Origin: Microbulbifer litoralis
GTDB taxonomy: Bacteria > Pseudomonadota > Gammaproteobacteria > Pseudomonadales > Cellvibrionaceae
Length of the DNA stretch: 64,000 nt
Assembly (NCBI RefSeq): GCF_023634065.1
Contig: NZ_JALKCV010000002.1
Coordinates: 186,001 to 250,000, forward strand
Direction: 5' to 3'
Under the pieces are notes generated by a model. That model did not search any database. It was not told the origin of the DNA and saw only the letters and a list, made by a program, of their open reading frames with translations. Positions 47,978 to 57,947 of this stretch are shown here, in pieces. The position numbers and the translations under genes were made by a program. Numbering within the stretch: the stretch's first letter is position 1; each line of letters opens with the position of its first letter.

Positions 47978-48135
47978 ATGATCGGGCGGCACAATAAAAT
48001 GTTTGAAAGCCGGCCAATCGTAGCATTTTCTTTTTCCAGATGCCGTTTTTTTGCCATTCAATGTCGAGCCTCAGGGAATAGACGGCTGGCCGGGGATCTA
48101 CCTCAAGAAAAAATGTGAGCGATTGGCAACGCCCG

Positions 48136-48152
48136 CGCACAAAGCTTGTGCG
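48136..48152. promoter_or_regulatory. Palindrome CGCACAA-AGC-TTGTGCG
   Basis: Perfect 7-bp inverted repeat with a 3-bp centre, in the sigma-FecR gap; a candidate operator. No family assigned. Confidence 0.4.
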
Positions 48153-48263
48153 TCAGTGCGCACTTCTGCAATCGGTTTGCGGTGGGCGGGAAGATAATTG
48201 CGGTCAGGGCCTGTGTCCGGCGGTCGATTGCCGATTTTTCGGGCAGGCTCCGCGGCACTCGTT

Positions 48264-48791
48264 TCAGTGGCTCGATTCGACGCGCCGGCGGCATACCTTG
48301 AGTGCCTGGAGAATATACTTTTCCACGCTGCTGACCGAGATATTCATCTCCCGGGCGATATCGTTATAGGAGAGCCCCCGGGTGCGGTGCAACAGGAATG
48401 CCTGGCGGCACTTGAGCGGCAGGCTGTCCATCGCGTCGTGGATGGACTGCAGCTGCTGGCGCGCCGCCAGTACCCTTTCCGGTGACTGGTGGTCCGCATG
48501 GTCATCGGTCGCGGTTTCCCCCTCCGCCGGCATCTGCTGGCTGACATATTCCATATGCAGTTTGCCGCGGCGCAGCTGGTCGACGGCCAGGTTGTTGGCA
48601 ATCTGGTAGAGATAGGCGCGCGGGTTTTCCAGCTCTTTCTCGTCGCTGAGTTTCTGTAGCCGGAGATAGGCGTGCTGGGCGATATCTTCCGCGTCTTCGG
48701 TATTCCTGACCATACGCGAGACGAAGCGCACCAGTGCCTGGCCGTGTTCGGCAAACAGCTTTTCCAGAAGCGTTTTCCGAGTTTTATTCAT
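48264..48791 (-). CDS. ECF sigma factor (FecI-like)
   Basis: 175 residues from ATG 48791 (MNKTRKTLLEKLFAEHG); the upstream frame to 48872 adds an unlikely Gln/Ser-rich tail. Sigma region 2 is at about 12-80, with the core-binding motif DAEDIAQHAYLRL and the promoter-melting helix NPRAYLYQIANNLAVDQLRR. Region 4 (about 115-170) has SLPLKCRQAFLLHRTRGLSYNDIAREM. It probably activates the receptor genes when FecR is relieved by the STN-receptor. dnaX is divergent. Confidence 0.94.
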   Translation of the reverse strand: MNKTRKTLLEKLFAEHGQALVRFVSRMVRNTEDAEDIAQHAYLRLQKLSDEKELENPRAYLYQIANNLAVDQLRRGKLHMEYVSQQMPAEGETATDDHADHQSPERVLAARQQLQSIHDAMDSLPLKCRQAFLLHRTRGLSYNDIAREMNISVSSVEKYILQALKVCRRRVESSH

Positions 48792-49114
48792 TGATTGGTG
48801 GGATCCCCGTACTGCGCGCGCTGTCGATTGTGATTGTTGTTCTGCAGGTCGGCCCGGGCGCATTGACGTCAACCGCCAAAGTAATAACAGTCACGATAGC
48901 GGGCCTGGCCACAGTTATATCACAGGCTTCGCGGCGCCGACGAGTGGCCGCTGCCGCCGCCGGCTCCGGCCGGCGATTGGATGGAGCCCGCCGGGCCCGC
49001 TGCGGGATGCCGGCGGGGAAAGAGGGGGAGGCCGCCGCTATGCCTCGGCGCCTATGCCGTTATAATGGCCCCCGATCAGTCACAGGTATGGCGCCCCCGG
49101 GCGCTGGAGAGCGG
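48792..49114. other. Divergent region between ECF sigma gene and dnaX
   Basis: No gene. TTGACGTCAA at 48863-48872 is a perfect 10-bp palindrome near the sigma gene start. TATAAT at 49061-49066 is the best -10 hexamer for dnaX, without a good -35. The small SRP RNA gene often found before dnaX is not recognised here. Confidence 0.5.
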
Positions 49115-51256
49115 ATGAGTTATCAAGTACTGGCGCGCAAATGGCGGCCGCGGTTGTTTCGGGAAATGGTGGGCCAGGAGCATGTGCTCCAGGCACTGAT
49201 CAACGCCCTGGATAACGGCCGCCTGCACCACGCCTATCTTTTTGCCGGCACCCGCGGCGTGGGCAAGACCACCATTGCGCGCATCCTGGCCAAGTGCCTG
49301 AACTGCGAGAGCGGCGTCAGCTCGGAGCCCTGCGGGCAGTGCCCCGCCTGCACCGAGATCGCCGACGGCCGCTTCGTCGACCTGATTGAGGTGGACGCCG
49401 CCTCCCGCACCAAGGTCGAGGATACCCGCGAGTTGCTGGAAAACGTCCAGTACGCGCCGACAAGAGGCCGCTACAAGGTCTACCTGATCGACGAAGTGCA
49501 CATGCTCTCCAACAGCTCGTTCAACGCGCTGCTGAAAACCCTGGAAGAGCCGCCGCCACACGTCAAATTCCTGCTCGCCACCACCGATCCGCAGAAGCTG
49601 CCGGTCACGGTGTTGTCGCGCTGCCTGCAGTTCAACCTCAAGAACATGAGCCCGGAGCGAGTGGTGGAACACCTGCGCTTCGTGCTGGAGCAGGAGATGG
49701 TGCCCTTCGAGGAGGCCGCCATCTGGCACCTGGGCCGCGCCGCCGACGGCAGTATGCGCGATGCCATGAGCCTGACCGACCAGGCCATCGCCTTCGGTGG
49801 TGGCAAGATCGCCGAGGCGGAGGTGCGGGCGATGCTCGGCAGCATTGATTCAGGCCTGGTGTGGAAGCTATTGCAGGCGCTGGCGGAGGAGAGTCCGCCG
49901 GCGCTGTTCGCCACGATCGAGGAACTGGCCCAGCAGGCACCGGATTTCAGTGCCGCGCTGGCGGAACTGGCCAACAACCTGCACCGCATTGCCGTGGCCC
50001 AGGTATTGCCCGGTTCGGTGGACAATACCCTCGGCGACGGCGAGCGGCTGCAGCAGCTCGCCGGGCAGCTGGCGCCGGAAAACGTCCAACTCTACTACCA
50101 GATGGCGCTGTTGGCGCGGCGCGACCTGCCACTGGCGCCGGACCCGCGCAGCGGTTTCGAAATGGCGCTGCTGCGGATGCTGGCTTTCCGCCCGCAGGGG
50201 GTTGCGGATATTCCCACGGCGAAGCTGGAGGCTTCGGATGTCGGGACTCGGGACTCGGGACTCGGAACTCGGGAAGGGGGCGCCGAGGCAAAAAAGCCGA
50301 TAGCTGACCCCGAGCCGACCGCGGAGGTCGGCAGTGTTGCAGTGGAAGCCGCGGTAGAAACCCGGGGAATGGCTCAGCAGGCGCCGGTTTCTGAGCCCCC
50401 GATACGGCAGCCGGTCGAGGAGGTTGCACGGCCCGCTGAAGCTGCGCCTGCTGCAAAAGAGGGCGAGCAACTCCGCCAGCAGGAGGCGGAAGTCGAGTCA
50501 GCCCCTGCGCCGTCTTCCCCGAGCCCCGGGTCCCGGATCCCGGGTCCCGACTCTGGCGACCCGCAACCCGAACAGGCGCCGAGCGCCTCGGAGACCGGAC
50601 AACGCCACCAGCAGGTAGCGGAAGTGGAATCGGCCCCCGCGCCGTCTTCCCCGAGCCCCGAGTCCCGGGTCCCGGGTCCCGACAGCAGCGCTCCCCAACC
50701 CGAACAGTCACCGGGCGCTTCCGTGGTCGAACAGCTCCGCCAGCAGGTGGCGGAAGTGGAATCGGCCCCTGCGCCGTCTTCCCCGAATCCCGAGCCCCGA
50801 GTCCCGAGTCCCGGTGGTACCAACACTGCGCCGGCCCGCCTCGACGCGCTGACGCCGGGCAGCTGGCCGGCGCTCTACAGCCAGTTGGGCATCAGCGGCA
50901 TACTGCACTCCATTGCCTTTCATCTGGAGTTGGTTGGAAGGCGGGAGAATATACTGTCTTTTACGCTGGACGAGTCCTACAGCAGCCTTTACGACGAGGT
51001 GCACCAGCGCCGCCTGGCGGATGTGCTGGGTGACTTTTTCCAGCAGCCGGTCACGGTCCATATCCAGGTGGGCAGCGTGCAGGGCGGTACCCCGGCGCGG
51101 CTGGTGGCCGCCACCCGCGAAGCCCGCGCCGAGGCGGCCCGCGAGGCCCTGTCGCAGGACCCGCTGGTGCAGGAGCTACAGGCCGAACTGGGCGCCGAAC
51201 TGGTGCCGGACTCGGTGGAATACCTGAAAGAATTAGAGAGTGAGCAAAGCCAATGA
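49115..51256 (+). CDS. dnaX: DNA polymerase III subunits tau (and gamma by frameshift)
   Basis: 713-residue tau, the clamp-loader ATPase. Domain I carries Walker [10 protein letters not shown] (45-53), zinc ligands C64, C73, C76, C79 and Walker B LIDEVH; domain III ends near residue 368. A Pro/Ser/Glu-rich linker follows (about 370-570), with a heptamer-derived stretch ([10 protein letters not shown]) and three tandem 44-residue repeats. Domain V (about 575-713) contacts the polymerase core. Longer than E. coli tau (643) because of the linker. A slippery A AAA AAG at 50290-50296 should give a 397-residue gamma. Start at 49115 by family fit. Confidence 0.96.
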   Translation: MSYQVLARKWRPRLFREMVGQEHVLQALINALDNGRLHHAYLFAGTRGVGKTTIARILAKCLNCESGVSSEPCGQCPACTEIADGRFVDLIEVDAASRTKVEDTRELLENVQYAPTRGRYKVYLIDEVHMLSNSSFNALLKTLEEPPPHVKFLLATTDPQKLPVTVLSRCLQFNLKNMSPERVVEHLRFVLEQEMVPFEEAAIWHLGRAADGSMRDAMSLTDQAIAFGGGKIAEAEVRAMLGSIDSGLVWKLLQALAEESPPALFATIEELAQQAPDFSAALAELANNLHRIAVAQVLPGSVDNTLGDGERLQQLAGQLAPENVQLYYQMALLARRDLPLAPDPRSGFEMALLRMLAFRPQGVADIPTAKLEASDVGTRDSGLGTREGGAEAKKPIADPEPTAEVGSVAVEAAVETRGMAQQAPVSEPPIRQPVEEVARPAEAAPAAKEGEQLRQQEAEVESAPAPSSPSPGSRIPGPDSGDPQPEQAPSASETGQRHQQVAEVESAPAPSSPSPESRVPGPDSSAPQPEQSPGASVVEQLRQQVAEVESAPAPSSPNPEPRVPSPGGTNTAPARLDALTPGSWPALYSQLGISGILHSIAFHLELVGRRENILSFTLDESYSSLYDEVHQRRLADVLGDFFQQPVTVHIQVGSVQGGTPARLVAATREARAEAAREALSQDPLVQELQAELGAELVPDSVEYLKELESEQSQ
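50243..50274. repeat. GGGACTC heptamer repeat inside dnaX
   Basis: Three exact GGGACTC copies plus a degenerate fourth (GGAACTC), in the linker coding region and directly 5' of the frameshift cassette. Encoded residues read [10 protein letters not shown]. Three heptamers (21 bases) keep the frame. Confidence 0.85.
50275..50332 (+). promoter_or_regulatory. Programmed -1 frameshift cassette of dnaX
   Basis: Shine-Dalgarno-like AGGGGG (50275-50280) is 9 bases before the heptamer A AAA AAG (50290-50296), in the same codon phase as E. coli (GCA AAA AAG). A -1 slip leads to TGA at 50305-50307 after three codons. Downstream, GCCGACC (50314-50320) pairs with GGTCGGC (50326-50332); GCTGACC at 50303-50309 is an alternative partner at the shorter distance seen in E. 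coli. Confidence 0.85.
50465..50815. repeat. 132-bp tandem triplication in the dnaX linker
   Basis: Units start at 50465, 50597 and 50729, with spacing of exactly 132 bp (44 codons); the third is shortened. Each encodes a Q-rich start, [12 protein letters not shown] and a heptamer-derived segment such as ESRVPGPDS (runs at about 50519-50555, 50653-50690 and 50784-50814). Length divisible by 3 keeps the frame. Confidence 0.9.
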
Positions 51257-51597
51257 AAGGTTTGGGCGATTTGATGCAGCAGGCCCAGAAGATGCAGGCC
51301 GACATGCAGGAAAAAATGCAGAAAGTGCAGCGGGAACTGAACGACCTGCGCGTCTGCGGCGAGGCCGGCGCCGGCATGGTCAAGGTCACCATGAATGGCC
51401 GACACGACGTGACGGCGGTGGATATCGACCCCTCGCTGATGAGTGAAGACAAGGAAATGCTCGAGGACCTGCTGGCCGCGGCCGTCAACGACGCCGTGCG
51501 CCGCGCCGAGGAAAAGGCCCAGGCACTGCAGAAAGAGCAGTTGGGCAATCTCGCCGGAGGCATGAACCTGCCCGAAGGCTTCAAGTTTCCGTTTTAA
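51253..51597 (+). CDS. ybaB: YbaB/EbfC nucleoid-associated protein
   Basis: 114 residues; its ATG overlaps the dnaX stop codon (ATGA), the conserved dnaX-ybaB-recR arrangement. N-terminal helix is glutamine- and methionine-rich ([16 protein letters not shown]), then the [26 protein letters not shown] core. Small DNA-binding dimer; exact role unsettled. N-terminus begins [10 protein letters not shown]. Confidence 0.95.
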   Translation: MKGLGDLMQQAQKMQADMQEKMQKVQRELNDLRVCGEAGAGMVKVTMNGRHDVTAVDIDPSLMSEDKEMLEDLLAAAVNDAVRRAEEKAQALQKEQLGNLAGGMNLPEGFKFPF

Positions 51598-51614
51598 CTG
51601 CCGGCCGAGTTTCT

Positions 51615-52220
51615 ATGTTCAGCCCCCTGATTGAAGACCTGATCCGCGCCCTGCGCTGCCTGCCGGGCGTGGGCCCGAAGTCGGCCCAGCGCATGGCCAT
51701 GTACCTGCTGGAAAAGGACCGCGATGCCGCCGGCACCCTCGCCCGCACCCTGGAGCAGGCGGTGGAAAAAGTCGGCCGCTGCAGCCAGTGCCGCACCCTG
51801 ACCGAACAGGAAGTCTGTGCCCTGTGCAACAATCACCGGCGCGAGCGCCACTCCATGTGTGTGGTGGAGACCCCGGCGGATGTGCTGGCGATCGAGCAGG
51901 CCGGCAACTACCACGGCCGCTACTTCGTACTGCACGGCCACCTGTCGCCGATCGACGGCGTGGGGCCGGCCAGCCTGGGCATCGACCTGCTGGAGCAACA
52001 CCTGGCCGGTGGCGAACTGCAGGAGCTGATCATCGCCACCAACCCCACCGTGGAAGGGGAAGCCACCGCCCAGTTTATTGCCGAGCGCGCCGCGGAGCGC
52101 GGCGTGGCCGTCAGCCGTATCGCCCACGGCGTGCCCATCGGCGGCGAGCTGGAGTACATCGATGGCGGCACCCTGGCGCACGCCTTCAACAGCCGCACGG
52201 CGTTTTCGGCGGGCAGTTAG
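51615..52220 (+). CDS. recR: Recombination protein RecR
   Basis: 201 residues, the length of E. coli RecR. Helix-hairpin-helix region [13 protein letters not shown] (16-28), C4 zinc finger C56, C59, C68, C71, and a Toprim domain (about 80-175) with VVETPADV and [15 protein letters not shown]. It acts with RecF/RecO to load RecA at gaps. It follows ybaB by 17 bp. Confidence 0.97.
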   Translation: MFSPLIEDLIRALRCLPGVGPKSAQRMAMYLLEKDRDAAGTLARTLEQAVEKVGRCSQCRTLTEQEVCALCNNHRRERHSMCVVETPADVLAIEQAGNYHGRYFVLHGHLSPIDGVGPASLGIDLLEQHLAGGELQELIIATNPTVEGEATAQFIAERAAERGVAVSRIAHGVPIGGELEYIDGGTLAHAFNSRTAFSAGS

Positions 52221-52275
52221 CGCACCGCGAAGCTCCGGACCCGGTTCCGGCTCTGAGACCCAAATAGCGATTGCA

Positions 52276-53406
52276 ATGTTGAAAGTAGATACCACCCCGA
52301 TCTGGATCGACAGCAGTGAAGAGCTGGCGGCACTCTGTGAGCGCTGGCGCGGACAGAAAGCCATCGCGCTGGATACCGAATTCATGCGCAGCCGAACTTT
52401 CTACCCGCTGCCGGCACTGGTGCAGGTGGGCGATGGCGAGCGCTGTTACCTGATCGACAATCTCGCCATCGATGACCTGCAGCCGCTGCAGGACCTGTTG
52501 CTGGACACCGGCGTGACCAAGATCATGCACAGTTGCAGCGAGGACCTGGAAACCCTGGAGCGGCTGCTCGGCGCGATCCCCGAACCGATATTCGATACCC
52601 AGATCGCCGCCGCCATTTCCGGTATGCCGGCCGGGCTCGGCTACGCGGCCACCGTGCGCGAGCTGCTCAATATCGAGCTGCCCAAGAGCGAGACCCGCTC
52701 CGACTGGCTGCAGCGCCCGCTGAGCGAATCGCAGAAAAACTACGCCGCGCTGGATGTGGCCTGGTTGCCGCTGGTTTACGGTGTGTTGCTGAAACGCCTG
52801 CGCGAGCAGGATCGTCTGCCCTGGCTGGAGGAGGACTGCGCGGCACTGGTGGCCGCGGCCCGCAACCCGCAGCCGCCGGAGCTCTACTACCAGCGCGTCA
52901 AGGGGGCCTGGCGCCTGCGCGGTGAGCAACTGGCGGTGCTGCAGGATCTGTGTGCCTGGCGCGAGCGCGAGGCGCGCCTGCGGGATATGCCGCGCAACCA
53001 CCTGCTGAAGGAAAACGTCTGCCTGGACCTGGCCCAGAAAATGCCGAAGCATGTGGCCACCATGGCCCAGCCGGGGCTGGAAGGGCGCACACTGCGCGAA
53101 TACGGCGATATCCTGCTGTCGATCATCGAGCGTGCCGCTGCGCGCAGCGATGCGCCGCCCCCGCTGCCGCAGCCGTTGAATCGCCGCGAGGGTGAATGGC
53201 TGAAAGCGCTGCGGCAGAAAGTGAACACACTGGCCGGACAGGCGGGGTTGCCGCCGGAGATCCTGGTGCGAAAAAAAGAGCTGGAAACCCTGGTTCAATC
53301 CGCGGTGCCACAACTGGAAGGCCGGCTGGCGGGCTGGCGGGCCGACGTCATCGGCGAGCCGCTGCTCGGTACGCTGGGTGAGTTGCGCGGGGAAAAGGTG
53401 CAATGA
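52276..53406 (+). CDS. rnd: Ribonuclease D
   Basis: 376 residues (E. coli 375). 3'-5' exoribonuclease acting on tRNA precursors. The DEDD active site is visible: ALDTEFMR (Asp/Glu), KIMHSCSEDLE (Asp) and NYAALDVAWLPLVY (Tyr-x3-Asp). An HRDC domain follows at about 205-290 and a further helical domain to the end. Start at ATG 52276; the frame is open further upstream through recR. Ends 4 bases into the ycgL start. Confidence 0.95.
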   Translation: MLKVDTTPIWIDSSEELAALCERWRGQKAIALDTEFMRSRTFYPLPALVQVGDGERCYLIDNLAIDDLQPLQDLLLDTGVTKIMHSCSEDLETLERLLGAIPEPIFDTQIAAAISGMPAGLGYAATVRELLNIELPKSETRSDWLQRPLSESQKNYAALDVAWLPLVYGVLLKRLREQDRLPWLEEDCAALVAAARNPQPPELYYQRVKGAWRLRGEQLAVLQDLCAWREREARLRDMPRNHLLKENVCLDLAQKMPKHVATMAQPGLEGRTLREYGDILLSIIERAAARSDAPPPLPQPLNRREGEWLKALRQKVNTLAGQAGLPPEILVRKKELETLVQSAVPQLEGRLAGWRADVIGEPLLGTLGELRGEKVQ

Positions 53407-53699
53407 GTACAATGAAAGTCGTCTGTGACCTGTACCGCAGCCCGCGCGAAGAGGAAATGTATCTTTACGTCGACAAGCGCGAGGGGACCGGGCGCGTGCC
53501 GGAAAAACTGCTGGAGCTCTTCGGCAGGCCCGAGCATCTGATGACCATGCTGCTGACGCCGGAGAAAAAACTCGCCCGCGCGGAAGCCGGCAAGGTACTG
53601 GGCGATATTCGCGAGCGCGGCTACTACCTGCAGATGCCACCGGTGCGCGACGACGAGATGCGCGCGATTGCGGCGCAGAACAGTAAATTGCAGCGCTGA
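53403..53699 (+). CDS. ycgL: YcgL domain protein
   Basis: 98-residue cytosolic protein of the YcgL family (UPF0745-like), recognised by VVCDLYRSPREEEMYLYVD, VPEKLLELFGRPEHLMTMLL and RGYYLQMPP. Overlaps the end of rnd by 4 bases and is followed immediately by ycgN, the usual order in pseudomonads and relatives. Function unknown; proposed link to RNase D through the operon is inference. Confidence 0.93.
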   Translation: MSTMKVVCDLYRSPREEEMYLYVDKREGTGRVPEKLLELFGRPEHLMTMLLTPEKKLARAEAGKVLGDIRERGYYLQMPPVRDDEMRAIAAQNSKLQR

Positions 53700-54170
53700 A
53701 TGCAGACCGCCGTGAACGGGAACAGGCCATTCTGGCAGCGCAAAACCCTCGAGCAGATGACCGGCGCCGAGTGGGAATCCCTGTGCGACGGCTGCGGCCG
53801 CTGCTGCCTGCACCGGCTCGAGGACGAAGACAGCGGCGAGGTCTATACCACCAATATCGCCTGCCGCCTGCTGGATACCCACTCCTGCCGCTGCAGTGAT
53901 TACCCGCACCGCCGCCGGCATGTGCCGGACTGTATCCAGTTGCGGGCGCAGGATGCGCGCGATTTCCACTGGCTGCCGGCGAGTTGTGCCTACCGCGCCC
54001 TGGCCGAGGGGCGGCCGCTGGCGGACTGGCACCCGCTGGTGTCCGGCTCTGCGGAAACGGTGCACACCGCGGGCATCTCGGTGCGCGATGCGGTGATCAG
54101 CGAGGAGCTGGTGCACCCGGACGACTTTGAAGAACATATCGTCACCTGGGTGGGTGACGAACCCGAATAA
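53700..54170 (+). CDS. ycgN: YcgN family cysteine-cluster protein
   Basis: 156 residues starting one base after the ycgL stop codon. Cysteine cluster C-x2-C-x2-C-C (CDGCGRCC), then the spaced cysteines in [17 protein letters not shown] and VPDC, as in the UPF0260/YkgJ-like families. Presumed metal- or iron-sulfur-binding. The N-terminal [21 protein letters not shown] is the family signature. Confidence 0.93.
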   Translation: MQTAVNGNRPFWQRKTLEQMTGAEWESLCDGCGRCCLHRLEDEDSGEVYTTNIACRLLDTHSCRCSDYPHRRRHVPDCIQLRAQDARDFHWLPASCAYRALAEGRPLADWHPLVSGSAETVHTAGISVRDAVISEELVHPDDFEEHIVTWVGDEPE

Positions 54171-54191
54171 CGATTGAGAACGAAAAGAATC

Positions 54192-54572
54192 ATGGCTGAA
54201 GAATATCGAATCGCCTGGATCGTCTACGTGGCCGGCACGGCAGTTCTGCTGCTGGCGGGCTGGTGGTTTATGCGCGGCTGGAGCTGGAGTTGGCTGCGCC
54301 GCGCATTGCTGGTGGTGCTCGCCGCGGCACTGCTGATTCCCGCTCGTAGTGGCGTGCCGGAGACACCGGCGACCCCGGTGCTGCCGCTGTTTGTCTACCA
54401 GGCCCTGTTCGAGGAGGAGGGCGCTACGCCCGAGGTGACTGCCAACCTGGTGTTCGCCACCGGCGGCGCACTGGCGCTGCTGGCCGCAATCGGTCTCGGC
54501 TCCCTGTTCCTGCGTCACCGTCGCGAAAAGCGCCGCCAGTTTGAAGAGGATCCCTATTTCAATGATCAATGA
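54192..54572 (+). CDS. Small inner-membrane protein downstream of ycgN
   Basis: 126 residues from ATG 54192 (a TTG start at 54174 is possible). Three hydrophobic segments: about 9-29, 37-55 and 90-110. The C-terminus is charged and cytosolic by the positive-inside rule (LRHRREKRRQ). It is the last gene of the rnd-ycgL-ycgN cluster; similar membrane proteins occur there in pseudomonads. No function known. Confidence 0.75.
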   Translation: MAEEYRIAWIVYVAGTAVLLLAGWWFMRGWSWSWLRRALLVVLAAALLIPARSGVPETPATPVLPLFVYQALFEEEGATPEVTANLVFATGGALALLAAIGLGSLFLRHRREKRRQFEEDPYFNDQ

Positions 54573-54816
54573 GCGGAGATCGGTGACCGGCAGTCCCGGT
54601 TGTGTCTCCTCCGGCCCCGGCAATTGATCCGAGTCTCTCGATCATCGGGCAAATGGCGCCAGATTTCCCGCCCTGCCGCACCCCATCCCGGCGACAACTG
54701 CTATATCTATAGGGCTGGCTCCGCCTGTGGCGCGGCGTCGCTCTCATTAGAAAAATGCCGGCGAAAGCAGGAGGCGGCGGCCCGCTGTCTCGGCTGTGCA
54801 GGGCTGAGGAACCCGG

Positions 54817-55497
54817 ATGCTCGATCATCTGCTTATCTTGACCGCCGTAATGCTGGTTTCCGGTATTCTCGGCGGCCTGGTCAACTACTACCAGATGCTG
54901 TTTACCGAGGAGGACCCCGCCGGTCTGGCGCGCTGCCTGATCATGGGCCTGTGCGGCGCGCTGATGGTTCCCATCTTCCTCAAGTTCACCCAGAGCGACC
55001 TGCTGATCGAGATCCAGGGCGACCCGTCGCGCCTGTTGCTGTTCACCGGCTACTGCCTGCTGGCCGCTATCGCCTCGCGCATGTTCGTGTTCAACGCCGC
55101 CCGCCGCCAATTGCGGGATGCCAGTATCGCCCGCGCGCGCGTCGAGAACCTCGAGCAGGAGCTGCGCGCCATGCAGCTGGAGATGATGCCGTTGCTGGAG
55201 CACGAAATCGAAGGCGATCCGGAACAGGGACCCACGCTGGACTTCAACCAGATCCGCAAGCTGGACGACAATGCCCTGCAGGTGCTCAACCTGCTCAATA
55301 ACGGTGACTGTGTATTCCGTTCACTGACCGGCATGGCCCAGGAAAGTGGTATGGAAACCAACTCTGCCGCCCGCGCCCTCAACAGCCTGCTGGTCCTGGA
55401 AATGGTGGGCAAGATCCACAGTCACCTGGGTATCCGCTGGTACATTACCGACAAGGGCCGCCAGGTGGTCCACCGCCGCAGTACCCAGGCCGCCTGA
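54817..55497 (+). CDS. Three-TM protein with coiled coil and winged-helix C-terminus
   Basis: 226 residues. Three hydrophobic segments (about 3-23, 38-55, 68-87) form an N-terminal membrane module. A coiled coil (about 92-125) and an acidic linker follow. The C-terminal part (about 150-220) looks like a winged-helix domain: NGDCVFRSLTGMAQESGMET, then LVLEMVGKIHSHLGIRWYIT. The membrane module resembles the three-TM domain associated with YEATS-like proteins (YLATT), from memory. A membrane-bound sensor or regulator is plausible, and the same direction as the MoxR and VWA genes suggests they work together, unproven. Confidence 0.68.
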   Translation: MLDHLLILTAVMLVSGILGGLVNYYQMLFTEEDPAGLARCLIMGLCGALMVPIFLKFTQSDLLIEIQGDPSRLLLFTGYCLLAAIASRMFVFNAARRQLRDASIARARVENLEQELRAMQLEMMPLLEHEIEGDPEQGPTLDFNQIRKLDDNALQVLNLLNNGDCVFRSLTGMAQESGMETNSAARALNSLLVLEMVGKIHSHLGIRWYITDKGRQVVHRRSTQAA

Positions 55498-55651
55498 ATC
55501 CAGTCTTCTATCGGCGGCATTCCCCAAAGCCCGAGCCGGTCATTGGCCTATCTTGGCAATGGATCCATGCTGATCGGTCATTGAATCATCTCCCCGATCA
55601 CTTAGTATGCGTCTTTTCTCTGAGGCGTCTCTTTACAGAGGGGGATCGAGC

Positions 55652-56497
55652 ATGAAATTCACCGGCACTGAGAGCTATGTTGCCACCGAGGACCTGCAGA
55701 TGGCGGTGAACGCGGCGGTCACGCTGCAGCGACCGCTGCTGATCAAGGGCGAGCCGGGCACCGGCAAGACACTGCTGGCCGAAGAGGTGGCGCGGAGCCT
55801 GGGGCTGAAGCTGATCCAGTGGCATATCAAATCCTCCACCAAGGCGCAGCAGGGGCTGTACGAGTACGATGCGGTATCGCGGCTGCGCGACTCACAGCTG
55901 GGGGGGGACAAGGTCCACGATATCGGCAACTACATCAAGCGCGGCAAGCTGTGGGAGGCCTTCGCGGCCGACGAACAGGTGGTACTGCTGATCGATGAGA
56001 TCGACAAGGCGGATATCGAGTTCCCCAACGACCTGCTGGTGGAGCTCGACCGCATGGAGTTCTTTGTCTACGAAACCGGTGAGACGGTCAGGGCGAAACA
56101 GCGCCCGATCGTCATCATCACTTCCAACAACGAAAAGGAACTGCCGGACGCCTTCCTGCGCCGCTGCTTCTTCCACTACATCAGCTTCCCCGACCGGGAT
56201 ACCATGCACAGGATCGTCGATGTGCACTATCCCGAGATCAAGCGGCAGCTGGTGGCCGAGGCGATGGATATCTTCTTCCAGTTGCGCGAAGTACCGGGCC
56301 TGAAGAAAAAACCCTCCACCTCCGAACTGATCGACTGGCTGAAACTGTTATTGGCCGACGATATCCCCGAGGAGGTGCTGAAAAACCGCGACAATACCAG
56401 CGCGATCCCGCCGCTCTACGGCGCCCTGCTGAAAAACGAGCAGGACGTACATATGCTCGAGCGGCTGGCGTTTATGGCGCGCCGCGAGAACCGGTAG
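55652..56497 (+). CDS. MoxR-family AAA+ ATPase
   Basis: 281 residues from ATG 55652 (GAGGGGGATCGAGC before it); the in-frame ATG 55607 is less likely. Walker A GEPGTGKT at 33-40, Walker B LLIDEIDK with DE at 115-116, and a sensor-1 TSNNEKELPDAFLRRC. MoxR ATPases serve as chaperones that insert cofactors or assemble complexes, almost always with a VWA partner, which is the next gene. The intervening hairpin element lies at 56519. Confidence 0.94.
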   Translation: MKFTGTESYVATEDLQMAVNAAVTLQRPLLIKGEPGTGKTLLAEEVARSLGLKLIQWHIKSSTKAQQGLYEYDAVSRLRDSQLGGDKVHDIGNYIKRGKLWEAFAADEQVVLLIDEIDKADIEFPNDLLVELDRMEFFVYETGETVRAKQRPIVIITSNNEKELPDAFLRRCFFHYISFPDRDTMHRIVDVHYPEIKRQLVAEAMDIFFQLREVPGLKKKPSTSELIDWLKLLLADDIPEEVLKNRDNTSAIPPLYGALLKNEQDVHMLERLAFMARRENR

Positions 56498-56518
56498 GCT
56501 TCGTTTAACCTGGGTGGC

Positions 56519-56632
56519 GGTGCCGATACCGGATGGCCCTTTGTGGGACACGCCGTGCATACATCCCTGTAGGCTTGTCCGCGAGGTCCCTCTCGCAGAC
56601 AGTCCCACAAAGGGCCATCCGGCATCGGCACC
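56519..56632. repeat. Hairpin element with conserved core, copy 1
   Basis: Left arm 56519-56549 (GGTGCCGAT...TTTGTGGGAC) and right arm 56602-56632 (GTCCCACAAA...ATCGGCACC) pair over 31 bp with a single mismatch. The core (56550-56601) begins ACGCCGTGC and ends CTCTCGCAGACA and is nearly identical to that at 63771-63822. It sits between the MoxR and VWA genes. Confidence 0.85.
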
Positions 56633-56657
56633 TTCGCCCCGACCTTCGGGGATCAAT

Positions 56658-57848
<1,191 letters not shown>

Positions 57849-57868
57849 ATCCCGGGGGTTATCCCGTC

Positions 57869-57888
57869 ATACCGGCGCAGGCCGGTAT
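57869..57888. repeat. Short inverted repeat between convergent genes
   Basis: ATACCGGC-GCAG-GCCGGTAT followed by CCAGTTTTT. Related to the common CATTCCCGCGCAGGCGGGAATCC type and probably acts as terminator of the VWA gene. Confidence 0.6.
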
Positions 57889-57947
57889 CCAGTTTTTGCC
57901 CCTCAGCTTTCGTCAGGTTCAAATGCCGGGATGACCAGCGCGGCGAC

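Larger units (their letters stand above)
47802..48263. other. Unusually long gap between ECF sigma and FecR genes
   Basis: 462 bp with no convincing gene; such pairs are normally adjacent or overlapping. It holds a strong hairpin with T-run (47942-47977), a palindrome (48136-48152) and AT-rich stretches that may carry a separate FecR promoter. Confidence 0.55.

Noticed and set aside
48792..49114. Small SRP RNA gene upstream of dnaX
   Set aside because: The characteristic GGTCAGGTCCGGAAGGAAGC-type tetraloop region is absent.
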